A stretch of 52,777 nucleotides of DNA. Source: Planctomycetota bacterium. GTDB lineage: Bacteria > Planctomycetota > UBA8742 > UBA2392. The translations under genes were made by a program, and so were the position numbers. Shown in pieces: positions 26,971-38,900 of the stretch (the first letter of the stretch is position 1; the number at the start of each line of letters is the position of its first letter). Below the pieces are notes generated by a model, which was not told where the DNA came from, ran no database searches, and saw only the letters and a program-made list of their open reading frames with translations. The stretch spans positions 40,155 to 92,931 of the forward strand of contig JAJVIO010000058.1 of the NCBI GenBank assembly GCA_022071975.1, written 5' to 3'.

Positions 26971-29900
26971 TTAGGCCTGTTTGCGACGACGGGTGCTTCT
27001 TGCCGCCACTGCCAGTGCCGACAGCAGGCCGAGCAGCAGCAGCCAGTTGGTCCGGCTCGTGCCGTCCGTCGAGCAGCCGCCGTCGTCGTCGCCTCCGCCA
27101 CCGCCGCTGGCGGCCACACCTGTGCCCTCCAGGACGATCTCGAAGTTCGGCGTGTCGGGGTCGTTCGTCGCGATGGTGAACGTGACGCTGAAGGCCCCGT
27201 CGGCAGTCGGTGTCACGCTGACCACCACGTCGCTCTCGCCGTACACTGCCACCGGCGACGTGCCGGCCGAAACCAGTGCGCCTGTACAGTTCGTTGCCCC
27301 CGAGGGCGTCACGCTGTTGATGTTCAGCGCCGCCGTGCCCACGTTGCGCACGTGCAGCGTGACCTGACCGGCCGTGCCGGTCACTATGCCGCCCACCTGG
27401 ATCACACCCTGGTGCGCCTGCGGCGTGTAGAGCGGGTACTCAACCTGGATGTCAGGCTGCGGGCCGGTACCCGCGAGGTTGATCACGTACTGGGCCTCGT
27501 CGCCATCATTGCTGTCGAAGCGCAGCACGGCCGTGAACGAAGCGTTGCTGAGCGGGCGCACGCCGATCAGCGCGGTTGTGTCATCCTGCGGAGCCACGCT
27601 GGCGTCCGGCATGGCCAGGATCCGGACTTCGCAGTTGTTCTCGCTGATCACACGCGCCGGCAGGCTCAGGTTCAGGTTGCTGGTGCCCTGGTTGCGGATG
27701 ATGTAACTGAACGTCGAGTAGACGCCCAGGGGCAGGTCGCCCAGGTCATCCGATCCGCCGTTGCCGATACCCGCGCCGTTGCGGCTGATATCAATCTCAG
27801 GCTCGAGCGCGGCCGTGGACTGGCCGCTGGCGGTGACGACCAGCGGCGACTCGTCGGAGTCGTTGGTTACCAGCTCGAAGTCGAACTGGAAGGCGCCCGG
27901 CGTAAGCGGTGTCGCGTCGATGGTGAAGGGCGTCATCTGGCCCGGGCTGACGCTGGCGCCCGGCGTGGTCGTCACCAGCACGATCGCGTTGACGACGTTG
28001 CTGATGGCAACCGGGTTCGTGACGCTCAGCGTACTCGCACCCACGTTGCGCACCTCGTAGACGAAGGTGGTGTTGCTGCCGCTGGGGATCAGCCCCAGGT
28101 TCTCGCTGTCAGACGGCGACAGCACCCGGCGGCCGAACAGTTCAAGCTCGGGCAGGGCGCCGGAAGTGGCGGTGCCTTCGCCGCGCAGCACGAAGGTGCC
28201 TTCATCCGGGTCGCCGCTGTCGATCTGGATCACGAACGAGAAGTGGCCCGGTACGGTCGGCAGCACATCGAGCTGCAGGGTGTCGGTGCCGGCGGCTGCC
28301 AGCACGGTGGCAGGGGCGGTCGCTACGACCATGCAGTTCGTCTCGTTTACCACGGAGACGGCGGGCGCGCCGAAGGTCAGGTCGCCGGTGCCGATGTTCT
28401 CAAGGGTGTAGGTCACGTTGGTGATCACGCCTGCGGGGATGGACCCGACCTGGTCGGTACCGTAGTTTTCGATCACGCCTCCGAAGCTGCGGCTGACCTG
28501 CAGGTCCGGGGCCGCGACTGCCGTACCCTGGACGGAAACGTCGTACGGGGCCTCGTCGGCATCGGTGTTGGGGATGCTCAGATCCGCGCTGAAGTTGCCC
28601 GCCGCGAGCGGCCGCAGCCACAGCACGAAGCCGGTGCTGCTGGAAGCGGCGATCGTGCCGGCTGCCTGGTGCGTGATGTAGGCTTCACAATTGGTCGTGC
28701 CCGCAACCAGCACCGGGTTCGGTGTCGCGCTCAGGGACAGCACGCCGTTGCCCTGGTTTTCAACCGTGTAGCTGAAGCTGTAAGGCGTCAGCACGGCGAG
28801 GGTAGTGCCCACGGAGTCCGAGCTGCCGTCTGCGATAGGCGTGCCGGCGATACGGAACAGGTTGATCTCGCCGGCCGTGGTGATGTTGATGTTGAAGCTC
28901 TGGGGCGCGCTGGTATCGACGCCGCCATTCAGCACGCCGCCGTTGTCCTGCACCTCAACGCTGATTGCCGCGGTGCCAGCCACGTTGAATGCGGGCGTGA
29001 AGCTGAGGGTGCCCGCGGGGCTGACCGCCGGCTGCACGCTGAAGAGGCCGGGGTTGTTGTTGCTGACGATGTTGAAGGCGACGGTCTGGCTTGATTCGTT
29101 GGCAGGGCCGACGCTGATGCCGGTCGCCCAGCCGGGGATGGACTGCGCGCCCTGGTCCCAGGCCACGGTGATGTCGGAGCCCTTGGTGAAGGAAGGCGCG
29201 TCGTTGATCGCCGTGACGGCCACCTGCGCCGTCAGTGCCGGGCTGGAAGCCAGCGCGCCATCCCAGGCCACCAGCGTGAACGCGTTCAAGGTGCCGTTCA
29301 GGTCGGCGGGCGGAGTCCAGACCAGTGATTCGCCCGAGGCGACTGTCGTGGTGCCCGGGACCACCGGCGAGCCGCCCTTTGTGAGCGTCCCGGCGATTAC
29401 GCTCTCGACGCGGAAGTTGACAGGCGAGCTGTCGATATCCGCCTCGTTGCCCGCGCCCTGCAGGTCAGCGTAAGTGATGGTGTAAGCGGTGTCTTCAAAC
29501 GCGCCGTTCAGAACGCTGAAGCTGGTCATGGTGGGTGCGTCATTCACGGCGTTGACCGTGATGGTGAACACAGCGGACGGTGCCGAGGTGTCCACGTTGC
29601 CGCCGCCTGAGCCGCCGTTGTCCTGCACGGTCACCTGGAACGTGGCCGAGCCGTTGCTGTTGGCCGCGGTTTCGAAGGTCAGCGTGCCGGCCGCGCTGAT
29701 GGCCGGGGCCGTGGCGAAGGTCAGACCACCCGCGGGGGTCAGGTTGATGATGGTGTAGGCAAGTGCAACCTGGCCGGATTCATTGGCCGGGCCCGGGTTG
29801 ATGCCGACGAAGTTGGCGAAGCTCTGGGGGCCGTCGTCCTCGTCCACGACCGGGTTGCTGCCGCCGGTCACGCTCGGCGCGTCGTTGAGAGGGTTAACCG

Positions 29901-32900
29901 TGATGGTGAAAGTCTGCGCGGCGCTGGTGTTTACGCCGCCGTTCGCGGTGCCGCCGTTGTCCACCAACATCACTTCGATGGTGGCGACGCCGAAGGCATC
30001 CGCAGCTGGCGTGTAGCTCAAGTCGCCGGCGACGTTCACGGCCGGCGGGGTGCTGAACAGGCCGGGGTTGCTGAGCACGTTGACGATGTAGTTGCTGGTA
30101 GCCTGGATCGGCGCGTCTTCATCGACCGGGCCGTAATCCACGCTGGTCACCCAGCCGGAGACGGTCGCGGCGCCGGAGTCCTCGTTCACAGCGGCCGGGT
30201 TGCCGCTGGTCGTGAAGTTGGGAGCGTCGTTTACGGCCGTGACGGTGATGACGAACGGGCCGATCGAAACCGACGTGTCGACGCCGCCCGAGGCGGTGCC
30301 GCCGGTGTCGCGGACGGTGGCAGAGAACACGGCGGTGCCGTTGGTGTTCGGCGCTGCCGTGTAGTGCAGGTTGCCGTTGTTGTCGATGGTGGGACCGGAC
30401 AGGAACGCCAGGTTGCCGGTCTGGGTGCTGACGCCGCTGACGGTGTAGTTGAGTACGGCCTGGATGGTCTGTTCGTTGGGGCCGGCGTTGAAGGTGGCCC
30501 AGCCGATGACCGCGACGGCGCCGGCGTCTTCAAGAGAAGCGGCCGGGTTGGTGGCGCTGAAGCTGGGCTGATCGTTCACGTTCTCGATGAACAGCCTCAC
30601 CTGCACCGGCGTGCCGCTGGAGAGCGCGCCGTCCCAGGCGGTCACCGTGAAGGCATTCAGGGTGCCGAAGAGGTTTGCGCCCGGCGTCCAGACCAGGATG
30701 TCTGCAGCCGTGAAGACGGACGTGCCGGGGACAACGGGAGAGCCGTTGAGCGTCAGGGTGCTGCCCGCTGTCACGCCCTCGATGCGGAAGTTGACCGGTG
30801 AGCTGTCGATGTCCACCTCGTCGGCGGCCGCCTGCAGCACGCCGAAGGACACGTTGATCGGCGAGTCTTCCGGTCCGCCGAACAGCGTGCTGACGAAGCT
30901 CAGGGTCGGCGCGTCGTTGACACTGGTGACCGTGACGGTGAACGCGACAGGCGCAGACGTGTTCACGCCGCCGTTGGCGGTGCCGCCGCTGTCCTGCACG
31001 GTGAACTGGATGCTGCACACACCGAAGGCGTTGGCGGCGGGCGTGAAGCTGAGCTCGCCGGTGCTTGCGTTCAGTGTCGGGCCGGCGCTGAACAGGCCCG
31101 GGTTGCTGACGCTGACGATGCTGTAGTTGGCTGCGGTCTGGGTGCTTTCGTCGGCGCCGCCACCGGGCAGCATGCCTGCCCAGGCAGCAGGGCCGTAAGC
31201 GCCGCTGTCTTCACCGACCACGACATTGCTGCCGGTGGCGGTGGGCTGGTCGTTGACCGCCGTGACGTCGATGCTCACGAGCTCGGAGGTAGCCGAGGTT
31301 GCGCTGCCGGGGGTGCCGTTGTCGATGGCCTCGACGTTGAAAGCGCCGAGGTTGGCGCCGTTCGCATTGAGCGGCGCCTGCCAGCGCAGGATGTCGCTGC
31401 CGTCGATCACCTGGTTGGTGTAGGCGACGAACACCAGGCCGGTGCCGGTCTGGTCGATCAGCAGCGTGCCCGTAAGCAGGCTGGTGACGCGGAAGCCTAC
31501 CACGTTGCCATCGCTGTCCGTGGCACCCGTGGCAGTCTGCAGGTCACTGAAGCCGATGTCGAGCGGCGTGTCTTCCAGTGCCGCCGTTGCCAGCAGGCCG
31601 GCCGACAGTGTCGGCGCGTCGTTCACCGGCGTGACGGTGACGGCAAACGCGATGTCGCCCGCGGCGGGCAGGCGGCCGGTGGGAGCGCCGACACTGTCCA
31701 CCACGAAGAAGCTGAATGACTCGGCAGCCGGGTTGACGCCGTTGTGGCTGATGCTGATGGCGCCGCCGTTCACGTCTGCCTGGGTGAAGGTGCCGCCCAC
31801 GGTCAGTGGTGTGACGCCGTTGAGCACGGTGATGTTGGTGGAAACCGCGGTCAGCTCATACACCAGGGCGGCGGCGCCGTCCTCGATGTCGCTGACCTCA
31901 AGTTGCGCGGCGCCCAGCACGGTCGAGCCGCCCTCCGCCAGGGTGGCGCCGTTGTTGGTCACCACCACCGGGGCGTCGTTAGTCGGGGCGACGGACACCT
32001 GTACGGTGACCGGCGAGCTTGAGCTCAGCAGCCCGTCCCAGGCCAGCACGGTGAACGCGCTCAGCGTGCCGTTCTGGTTGGCGGGCGGAGTCCACAGCAG
32101 GCTGCCGGTGCTGAACATGGTGGTGCCCGGGACTACCGGGTTGCCGTTCATGGTGAGCGTGCCGGAAATCAGCGAATCAATGCGGAAGTGCACCGGGTCG
32201 CCGTCCACGTCGGCCTCGTCAGCCGCGCCGGCAAGCGTGGCGAACGGAATGCTGAACGGCGTGTCCTCACTGGCGCCGGGCAGCGTGCTGACAGTGGTGA
32301 GGATCGGCGCGTCGTTCGCCGGGGTGACGATGATGGTGAAGGTCTGGTTCGGCGAAGTGTCAGTTCCACCGCCGTTGTCGGTCACACTGACATCGAAGGT
32401 GCTGCTGCCGTTGGCATTCGCGTTCAGTGTGAAGCTCAGGGTGCCGGTGTTGCTCACGGCCGGGCCCGACGCGAACAGCGCAGCGTTGCTGATGCTGCTG
32501 ATGTTGTAGGCAGAGACCGTCTGGCCGGACTCATTGGCCGGACCCGGGTTGAAGGCCGCCCAGGCCGCGAAGCTGTGCGGGCCGCTGTCTTCGCCCACGG
32601 AGATGATGCTGTTGGAGGCGCTGACCGTGAAGCTGGGCACGTCGTTGACGGCCGTGACAGTAATGGTGAACACGCCTGACAGGCCCGAGGTGTCGGCGCC
32701 GCCGTTGGCCGTGCCGCCGTTGTCCTGCACGGTCACCTGGAATGTGGCCGTGCCGTTGCTGTTCGGCGCGGCTTCGAAAGTCAGGGTGCCGGCCGCGCTG
32801 ATGGCCGGGGCGGTGGTGAAAGTCAGGCCGCCCGCGGGCGTCAGGTTCTGCACGCTGAAGGCCAGCGCGGACTGGCCGGCTTCGTTGGCCGGGCCCGGGT

Positions 32901-35900
32901 TCATGCCCACGAAGGCGGGCACGCTCTGCGGGCCGGCGTCTTCGTTGATGGTGGGGTTGCTGCTGCCCGTCACGCTGGGCGCGTCGTTGACCGGGTTCAC
33001 GGTGATCGTGACCGTGACGGTGTTGCCGGCCAGGGGCGCGTTGTCGGCCACCTGGTACTGGAAGCTGATGGGGCCGAAGTAATCGGCGCTGGGCGTCAGG
33101 CTGAAGCTGCCGTCCGGGTTCAGCGTGAAGCTGCTGGTGTTCGCTGGTGCGCCGCCAATCAGCGTGGCCGTGAGCGGATTGCTCTCCGGGTCGCTGTCGT
33201 TGGCGAGCACGCCGGCCGCGGCGTTCACGTTCAGCGTATCGTCTTCGTTGACGTTGTAGCTGTCGGCCACGGCGGTCGGGGCTTCGTTCACGTCGAGGAT
33301 GTTGATGGTAAACGACTTCTCAACCCAGGCGCCGCGGCTGTCCGTGCTGCGCACGCGGATGCTGTAGCTGGACTTCACTTCGCGATCGAAGGTTGCGGCG
33401 GTCTCGATCGTCGCGCCGCTGACCTGGAAGCTGGAGTTGTCGGTCGAACCCAGGCCGAACACCAACGTGTACACATGGCTGTCCGGAGCCGGGCCGCTGT
33501 CCGTGGTGCCCAGGTTGCCGACGAAAGTGCCGGCCGGCTGGTTCTCGAGCACCGACGCGGGCGCAAGGCTGATGTCGGACGGGATGTCGTTGACCGTAAA
33601 CGGCAGGGTGACCACGGCCGTGCCGCCGCCCGGGCTGGGGTTGAACACGCTGATGGTGTGGATGGTGGGTGTGCCGGTGTCGGTCGGCGTGAGGGCCGCC
33701 AGCACGCGGTTGGGGTTGACGAAGAAGGTGGGGCGATCGCTGCCGTTTACACGCACCACAGTGGTGCTGTTGAAGTTCGCGCCGTCCACCTGGAGCATCG
33801 TGCTGCCCGCGCCTTCGTGCACGAAGTCGGGGCTGATGGTGCTGAGGATCGGCAGCAGGTTGTCGATGTTGAAGGGCAGGCTGATCGGCGAGTTGGCCAG
33901 TGAGAACGGGCCATGGTTGCCGATCACGAACACCGTGAAGCCCACGCCGCCGGTGCTGACCGCCACGTTGGTGAAGTCAGCGAAGCCGTCCACGGCCTGG
34001 ATCACCGGGTTGCCCTGCAGGCTGGCGCCGGTCGGGTTGTTGCTGAACACCAGGAACGCGTCGCCGTTGGCGCCGTCCCAGTTGTAGCCCAGGATGCCGT
34101 TTACGTCCGTGGCGCGCACAATGGGTTCCTGGACCAGCGCGATGCCGGCCGTGCCGTTGCCCGGCTGCTGCACCCAACGCAGTTCGGTGGGGATGGCGTG
34201 ACGGGCCTGGCCTGAGGGGCTGGCGCCGGTGTCGCCGCCGGCAAATCCCGGGGGCGCGCTGCCGAGCGTGTTCACGCCGCTGGCCCACCAGGGGCTGAAG
34301 TCCACGGCGCCGAAGCCCGCGTCCACCACGGTTTCGCCCACACCGCCGGGGTTTGAAGAGTGTGACGGGCCGGTGGTGCTTCCCCACCAGTTGCTCTCGG
34401 CGTTCACGGCCAAAGCAGACTGGTTCACAATGCCGTTGCCCGTCGAGGTGAAGGAGTTGTCGAAAACGGCGCTGGTCGAGACTGCACCTGCCAGGATCCG
34501 CACACAGGCGGAGCCCGCGTCAAAGTTGTTGTTGCGGCAGAGTGTGAGGTCGCCTCCCAACTCCAGGCGCACGCAGTCAGAGCCGGCGGTGACGTCGCTG
34601 GTCTGAATCGAGCCGATGCCGTCATTGATGCGCAGGCCGTTGCCGGCCACGTTGAGTGTGCAGGCCGTAAGCGTCAGGGTTGAGGTCGGGCCGATAGACT
34701 CGGCGCCGTCGCCGGCGCTTGAGTTGATGGTCGTGCCGCCGCTCACGTGAAGCAGTGCGGCCGGTCCTGATCCGTCGGTCTCGGCGCGCAGGGCTCGAGA
34801 CGCGCCGGCGTAGCTGCCGTTGCTGACGTTTACGTGAACAAGGTTCGTCGGGGTACCGCCACCGATATCGGCGCAGCGCACCAGCAGGGCCGTGTTGCAA
34901 CTGGTCGGGCCTGCGGCGCCTATGGCGACGTTGCTCAGGTCGATGATGGAGTCATTGGAGGCAGGACCCTGAAGCAAGTCCGAGCTCTCCAGCAGGATAC
35001 CGACGTTCGCGCCGTTGATGCTGCCGCCTGACACATTCAGGTTCGAGGTGGCGATGTCCCAGAAGTACATGCCGCGGTCGAAGGTGCCGCCGCTGCCAGT
35101 CAGGGCGTTGCCGTTCAGCTGGACGTCCATGCTGGTGTCGATGTCCTGCAGGGTGATGCCAACGCCACCGCTGCCGGTCGCATCTATGGTGTTGTTGCTG
35201 ACCACGATCGGCGAAACACTGGTCAGGCTGAGCGCCACGATCTCGATCGCCACGGAGTTGGCGTCCACGTCGATGCTGTTGTTCGAGATGTTGGTGGGAG
35301 CTCCACGGTCATCACTGAAGTTCACGACCTGGATGCCGATGCCGCCGGGGAACGTGAGGATGCGGTTACCGGTGATGTCCAGGAAGGCGTCATCCTCGCA
35401 GCGCACCGCGCTCAGGTCGCAGTTGGCGAACAGGCTGTTGCTCAAGGTGCCTGTTGTGGCACCGAAACTGTTGGCTACGGCTACGCCACATTCGGCGAAG
35501 TTCTCGAACACGCAGTTCGTGACCAGCAGATTGGCGACGTCGTTGAAATCGTTGTTCACGCCGCTGCACGCGTCGCGCCCGGTACCAAACAACGGCCTGT
35601 CACCTTCGAAGGCGAAGCCGTCAACGGTGACGTCGTCGCTGGAAATCAGGAACAGGTCATCCGTCGCCGGGGCGGCCCCGGTGGCGACCACGATCGTCTC
35701 GTTGGCGGGAACCAGCGGCAGGCGGCCCGCACCCACGTTGCCGAACTGCGCGCCGCGCATGGTCAGGGGGCGGTACACGTCAACCAGCTCGATGAACGTG
35801 CCGACATCAACTTCAAGCGTGTCGTTGTCGTTGGCCGCATCCACACCACGCTGGATGCTGCCGCTGCCCTGGGTCACGAACACGCGGGTCGCCTCAATGC

Positions 35901-38900
35901 GTACGAAACCGCGCGTGGCGTCGTCAATCGCGTGGGTCATGCGGTTCTCGACCTCGAAACCCGCGAGGGGGCTGCCGCTGACGCGCGGTAGGGTCAAGTC
36001 GAACTGGAACGCGTTTTCGTACCAATCGTTACCGGTTGCATCGACATTGGCCGTGCCCGGGAACGCGGTGAAATAGCCGCCGCCGGTAGTGCGAATGATG
36101 AAGGTGTTAGCCGCGGTCCCGCTTAGGTCCAGGCTGCCCGCCTGGAACACGAAGCACTCGAAGTTGCCCGCGCTGCTTTCGCGGACCTCGGTGCCGGACA
36201 GCGAGACCGTGCCGCCGAGAATGTCAACCGTGACCGCGTTGCCGCCCTGGTCGATCACACTGTTGTCGATGACGACGGTGCCGCTGTCGATGGCCACCGC
36301 GCGCGCATCGGCATTCTGCGTGACAGTCAGGCCGTCAATGCTGACGTCCGTGTCCATGTACAGCGCTGTTTGCGGCGTCTGCTGGTCCAGTGTGCCGCCC
36401 TGCACGATAACCGTGCCGCTGTTGATCTGAAGCGCCGAAGCGCCGTTGCCGGTCAGCGTGGCGCCGGATGTCAGGTCAAGGGTGACGTCGCGGGTAACGA
36501 TCGCGCTGCCGTAGGTGCCGGCCGCTACGATCACCGTGCCGCCGTCGGCCACGTGGTCCAACCCGTCCTGCACGGTGTCGAAAGCGTCGATACCGGCGCG
36601 ATGCGGCGCCAGGGGCGACGGGAAGTTCGGGTCGTCGCCGTAGTTCAGCGCCGAGAACGTCAGGTCAACGTAAACCGTCTGCTGCCTGACCGCGATGATC
36701 AGCAGCGCCGGCGGCGACGAAGTGTCCACGCCGCCGTTGGCCGTGCCGCCGTCGTCCGACAGGGTGACGTCATAGACGTAGATGCCGTCAGAACCGACCG
36801 GGTCGATGGTGAAGGTGAGGGTGCCGGTGCCTTCGTTAATGTCCGGCGCGGCCGTGAAGTTGACCGTTCCCACCGACTGCGCGGGCAACTGGGTCAGGTT
36901 GAAGGTGAGGGTCTGCGAGTTTTCGTTCGTCGGGCCTTTGCTGATGGCTGTCGCCCAGTTGGTGTGGGTCTGCAGTCCCGCCGTCGGCGGCAGCGGGTCC
37001 AGGTTTGCACCCGGTGTAAAGCTTGGCGCGTCGTTTACCGCGTTTACGGTGATGGTGAACACGGCCGAAAGGGCCGAGGTGTCCACACCCGGGCTGGTGC
37101 CGCCGTCGTCCTGTACCGTGACCTGGAACGTGGCCGAGCCGTTGCTGTCGGCCGAGGTCTCAAAGGTCAGTTGGCCGCTGGAGTCGATGGCCGGGGCGCT
37201 GGCGAAGGTCAGGCCGCCCAGCTGGGTCAGATTCTGGACGGTGTAAGCCAGCGCGACCTGGCCGGATTCGTCCGCGGGGCCCGGGTTGATGCCGACAAAA
37301 CCGGCAATGCTCTGGGGCCCGGCGTCTTCGTTGACAATCGGGTTGCCGCCGCCGGTCACGCCGGGAGCGTCGTTGACGGCCGTGACCGTAATGGTGAACA
37401 CACCGGAGAGACCCGAGGTATCCACGCCGCCATTGGCCGTGCCGCCGTTGTCCTGCACCGTGACCTGGAAGGTGGCCGAGCCGTTGCTGTCGGCCGCGGT
37501 CTCAAAGGTCAGTTGGCCGCTGGAGTCGATGGCCGGGGCGCTGGTGAATGTCAGGCCGCCCGGCAGGGTCAGGTTCTGGACCGTGTAGGCCAAGGCGATT
37601 TGGCTGGATTCGTTGGCCGGGCCCGGGTTGATGCCCACGAAGTTGCTGATGCTCTGCGGTCCGGCGTCTTCGTTCACGTTCGGGTCGGTGCTGCCGGTTA
37701 CGCTGGGCGCGTCGTTCACCGGGTCAACTGTGATGTCGATGTTCTCGGTGTTGGTGCTGAAGGCTGTGCCCGTGGTGGTGTCCACGCCGGTGTCGCCGTT
37801 GAAGCCCGAGAACTGGTCCCAGCCGCGCACCTGCAACGAGGCGTTGCCGTTCCAGTCAGCATCCGGGATGAAGCGGACACGCGTGTTGGCCGCGTCGCTG
37901 GCCAGCAGCACGGCGCTGGTCGGCGTTACCGAGCCGAACGACAGCCAGTTGGCGCCGTTGTCGATCGAGTACTGCCAGTCGCCATTTGTGTTGTCGGCGC
38001 CCACGACCGCGATGCCGGTGTCAGGACCGTCCGGGTCCGTGATGTCGCCGGAAGCGTCCACCGCGTCGCCGGTGTTGGTGACGTCGTCTTCATCAATGTT
38101 ATTCAGCGTGTAAGGGCCGGCTGCGAACACCGGCGCGTCGTTGACGGCGTTCACGTCAACGCTTACCAGCACGGGGCTCGCCGAAGTCTGGCTGGGGGCC
38201 GGGGTGCCGTTGTCAAAGCACTCGACGCTGAAGGCTGCAAGCGCGCTGCCGTTGGCGTTGGACGCCGGGGTCCAGCGCAGGGTGTCGTTGCTGTCTACTG
38301 TCTGCGGCAGGCTAACCGCGACAAAACTGCCAAGCGTGTCGATGTCAATCAGCAGCGTGCCGCTGCTGACGGCCGTGACACGGAAGCCGACCACGTTTCC
38401 GTCCAGGTCCGAAGCGCTGGTCGTGGTGACCAGGTCCGAGAAGTCGATATCGATGGCCGTGTCTTCGTCCGTTGCGGTCGCCAGTGTGCCGGCCGAAAGG
38501 GTCGGCGCGTCATTGACGGCCGTAACCTGCACCGAGCAGATCGAAGCGAAGTCAACTCCGCCGTCGCCGTCGGCTACCGTGAACTGAATGTTGTGGGTCG
38601 CCGTCGGGTTCTCCGAGATGTTTTCGTATTCAATGCGATTCAGCAGCGCCTGCACCCGCGCCGGGGTGGCGTTTGCATTCAGGATGACCTGCAGGGACTG
38701 GCCGTTGATGCCGCTTCCGGCGCCGGCATCGGCAAAGAAGCCGAACACCGTCGCGCCATCAAGCACGTCAATGAAGCCGGGCGCGCCCGGGGCCGTCGTG
38801 ATTGATCCCGAGTTGCGGATCGTCAACTGGTCGTCGGTCGTGCCGCCCGAAATGAAGCTGGCAATGAAGGTCCCGGTGTCGAAGTCGGCGCTGTCAATGT

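Noticed and set aside
26851-29094. 747-aa + strand reading frame opposite the 3' end of the giant gene
   Set aside because: It lies wholly opposite a convincing coding gene with signal peptide, domain repeats and sorting tag. Its composition is that of a GC-rich antisense frame (Arg, Ala, Val, Gly, His).
36370-38805. 811-aa + strand reading frame opposite the middle of the giant gene
   Set aside because: Same reason. Repetition in it mirrors the repeat domains of the real gene, and there is no ribosome site or known motif.
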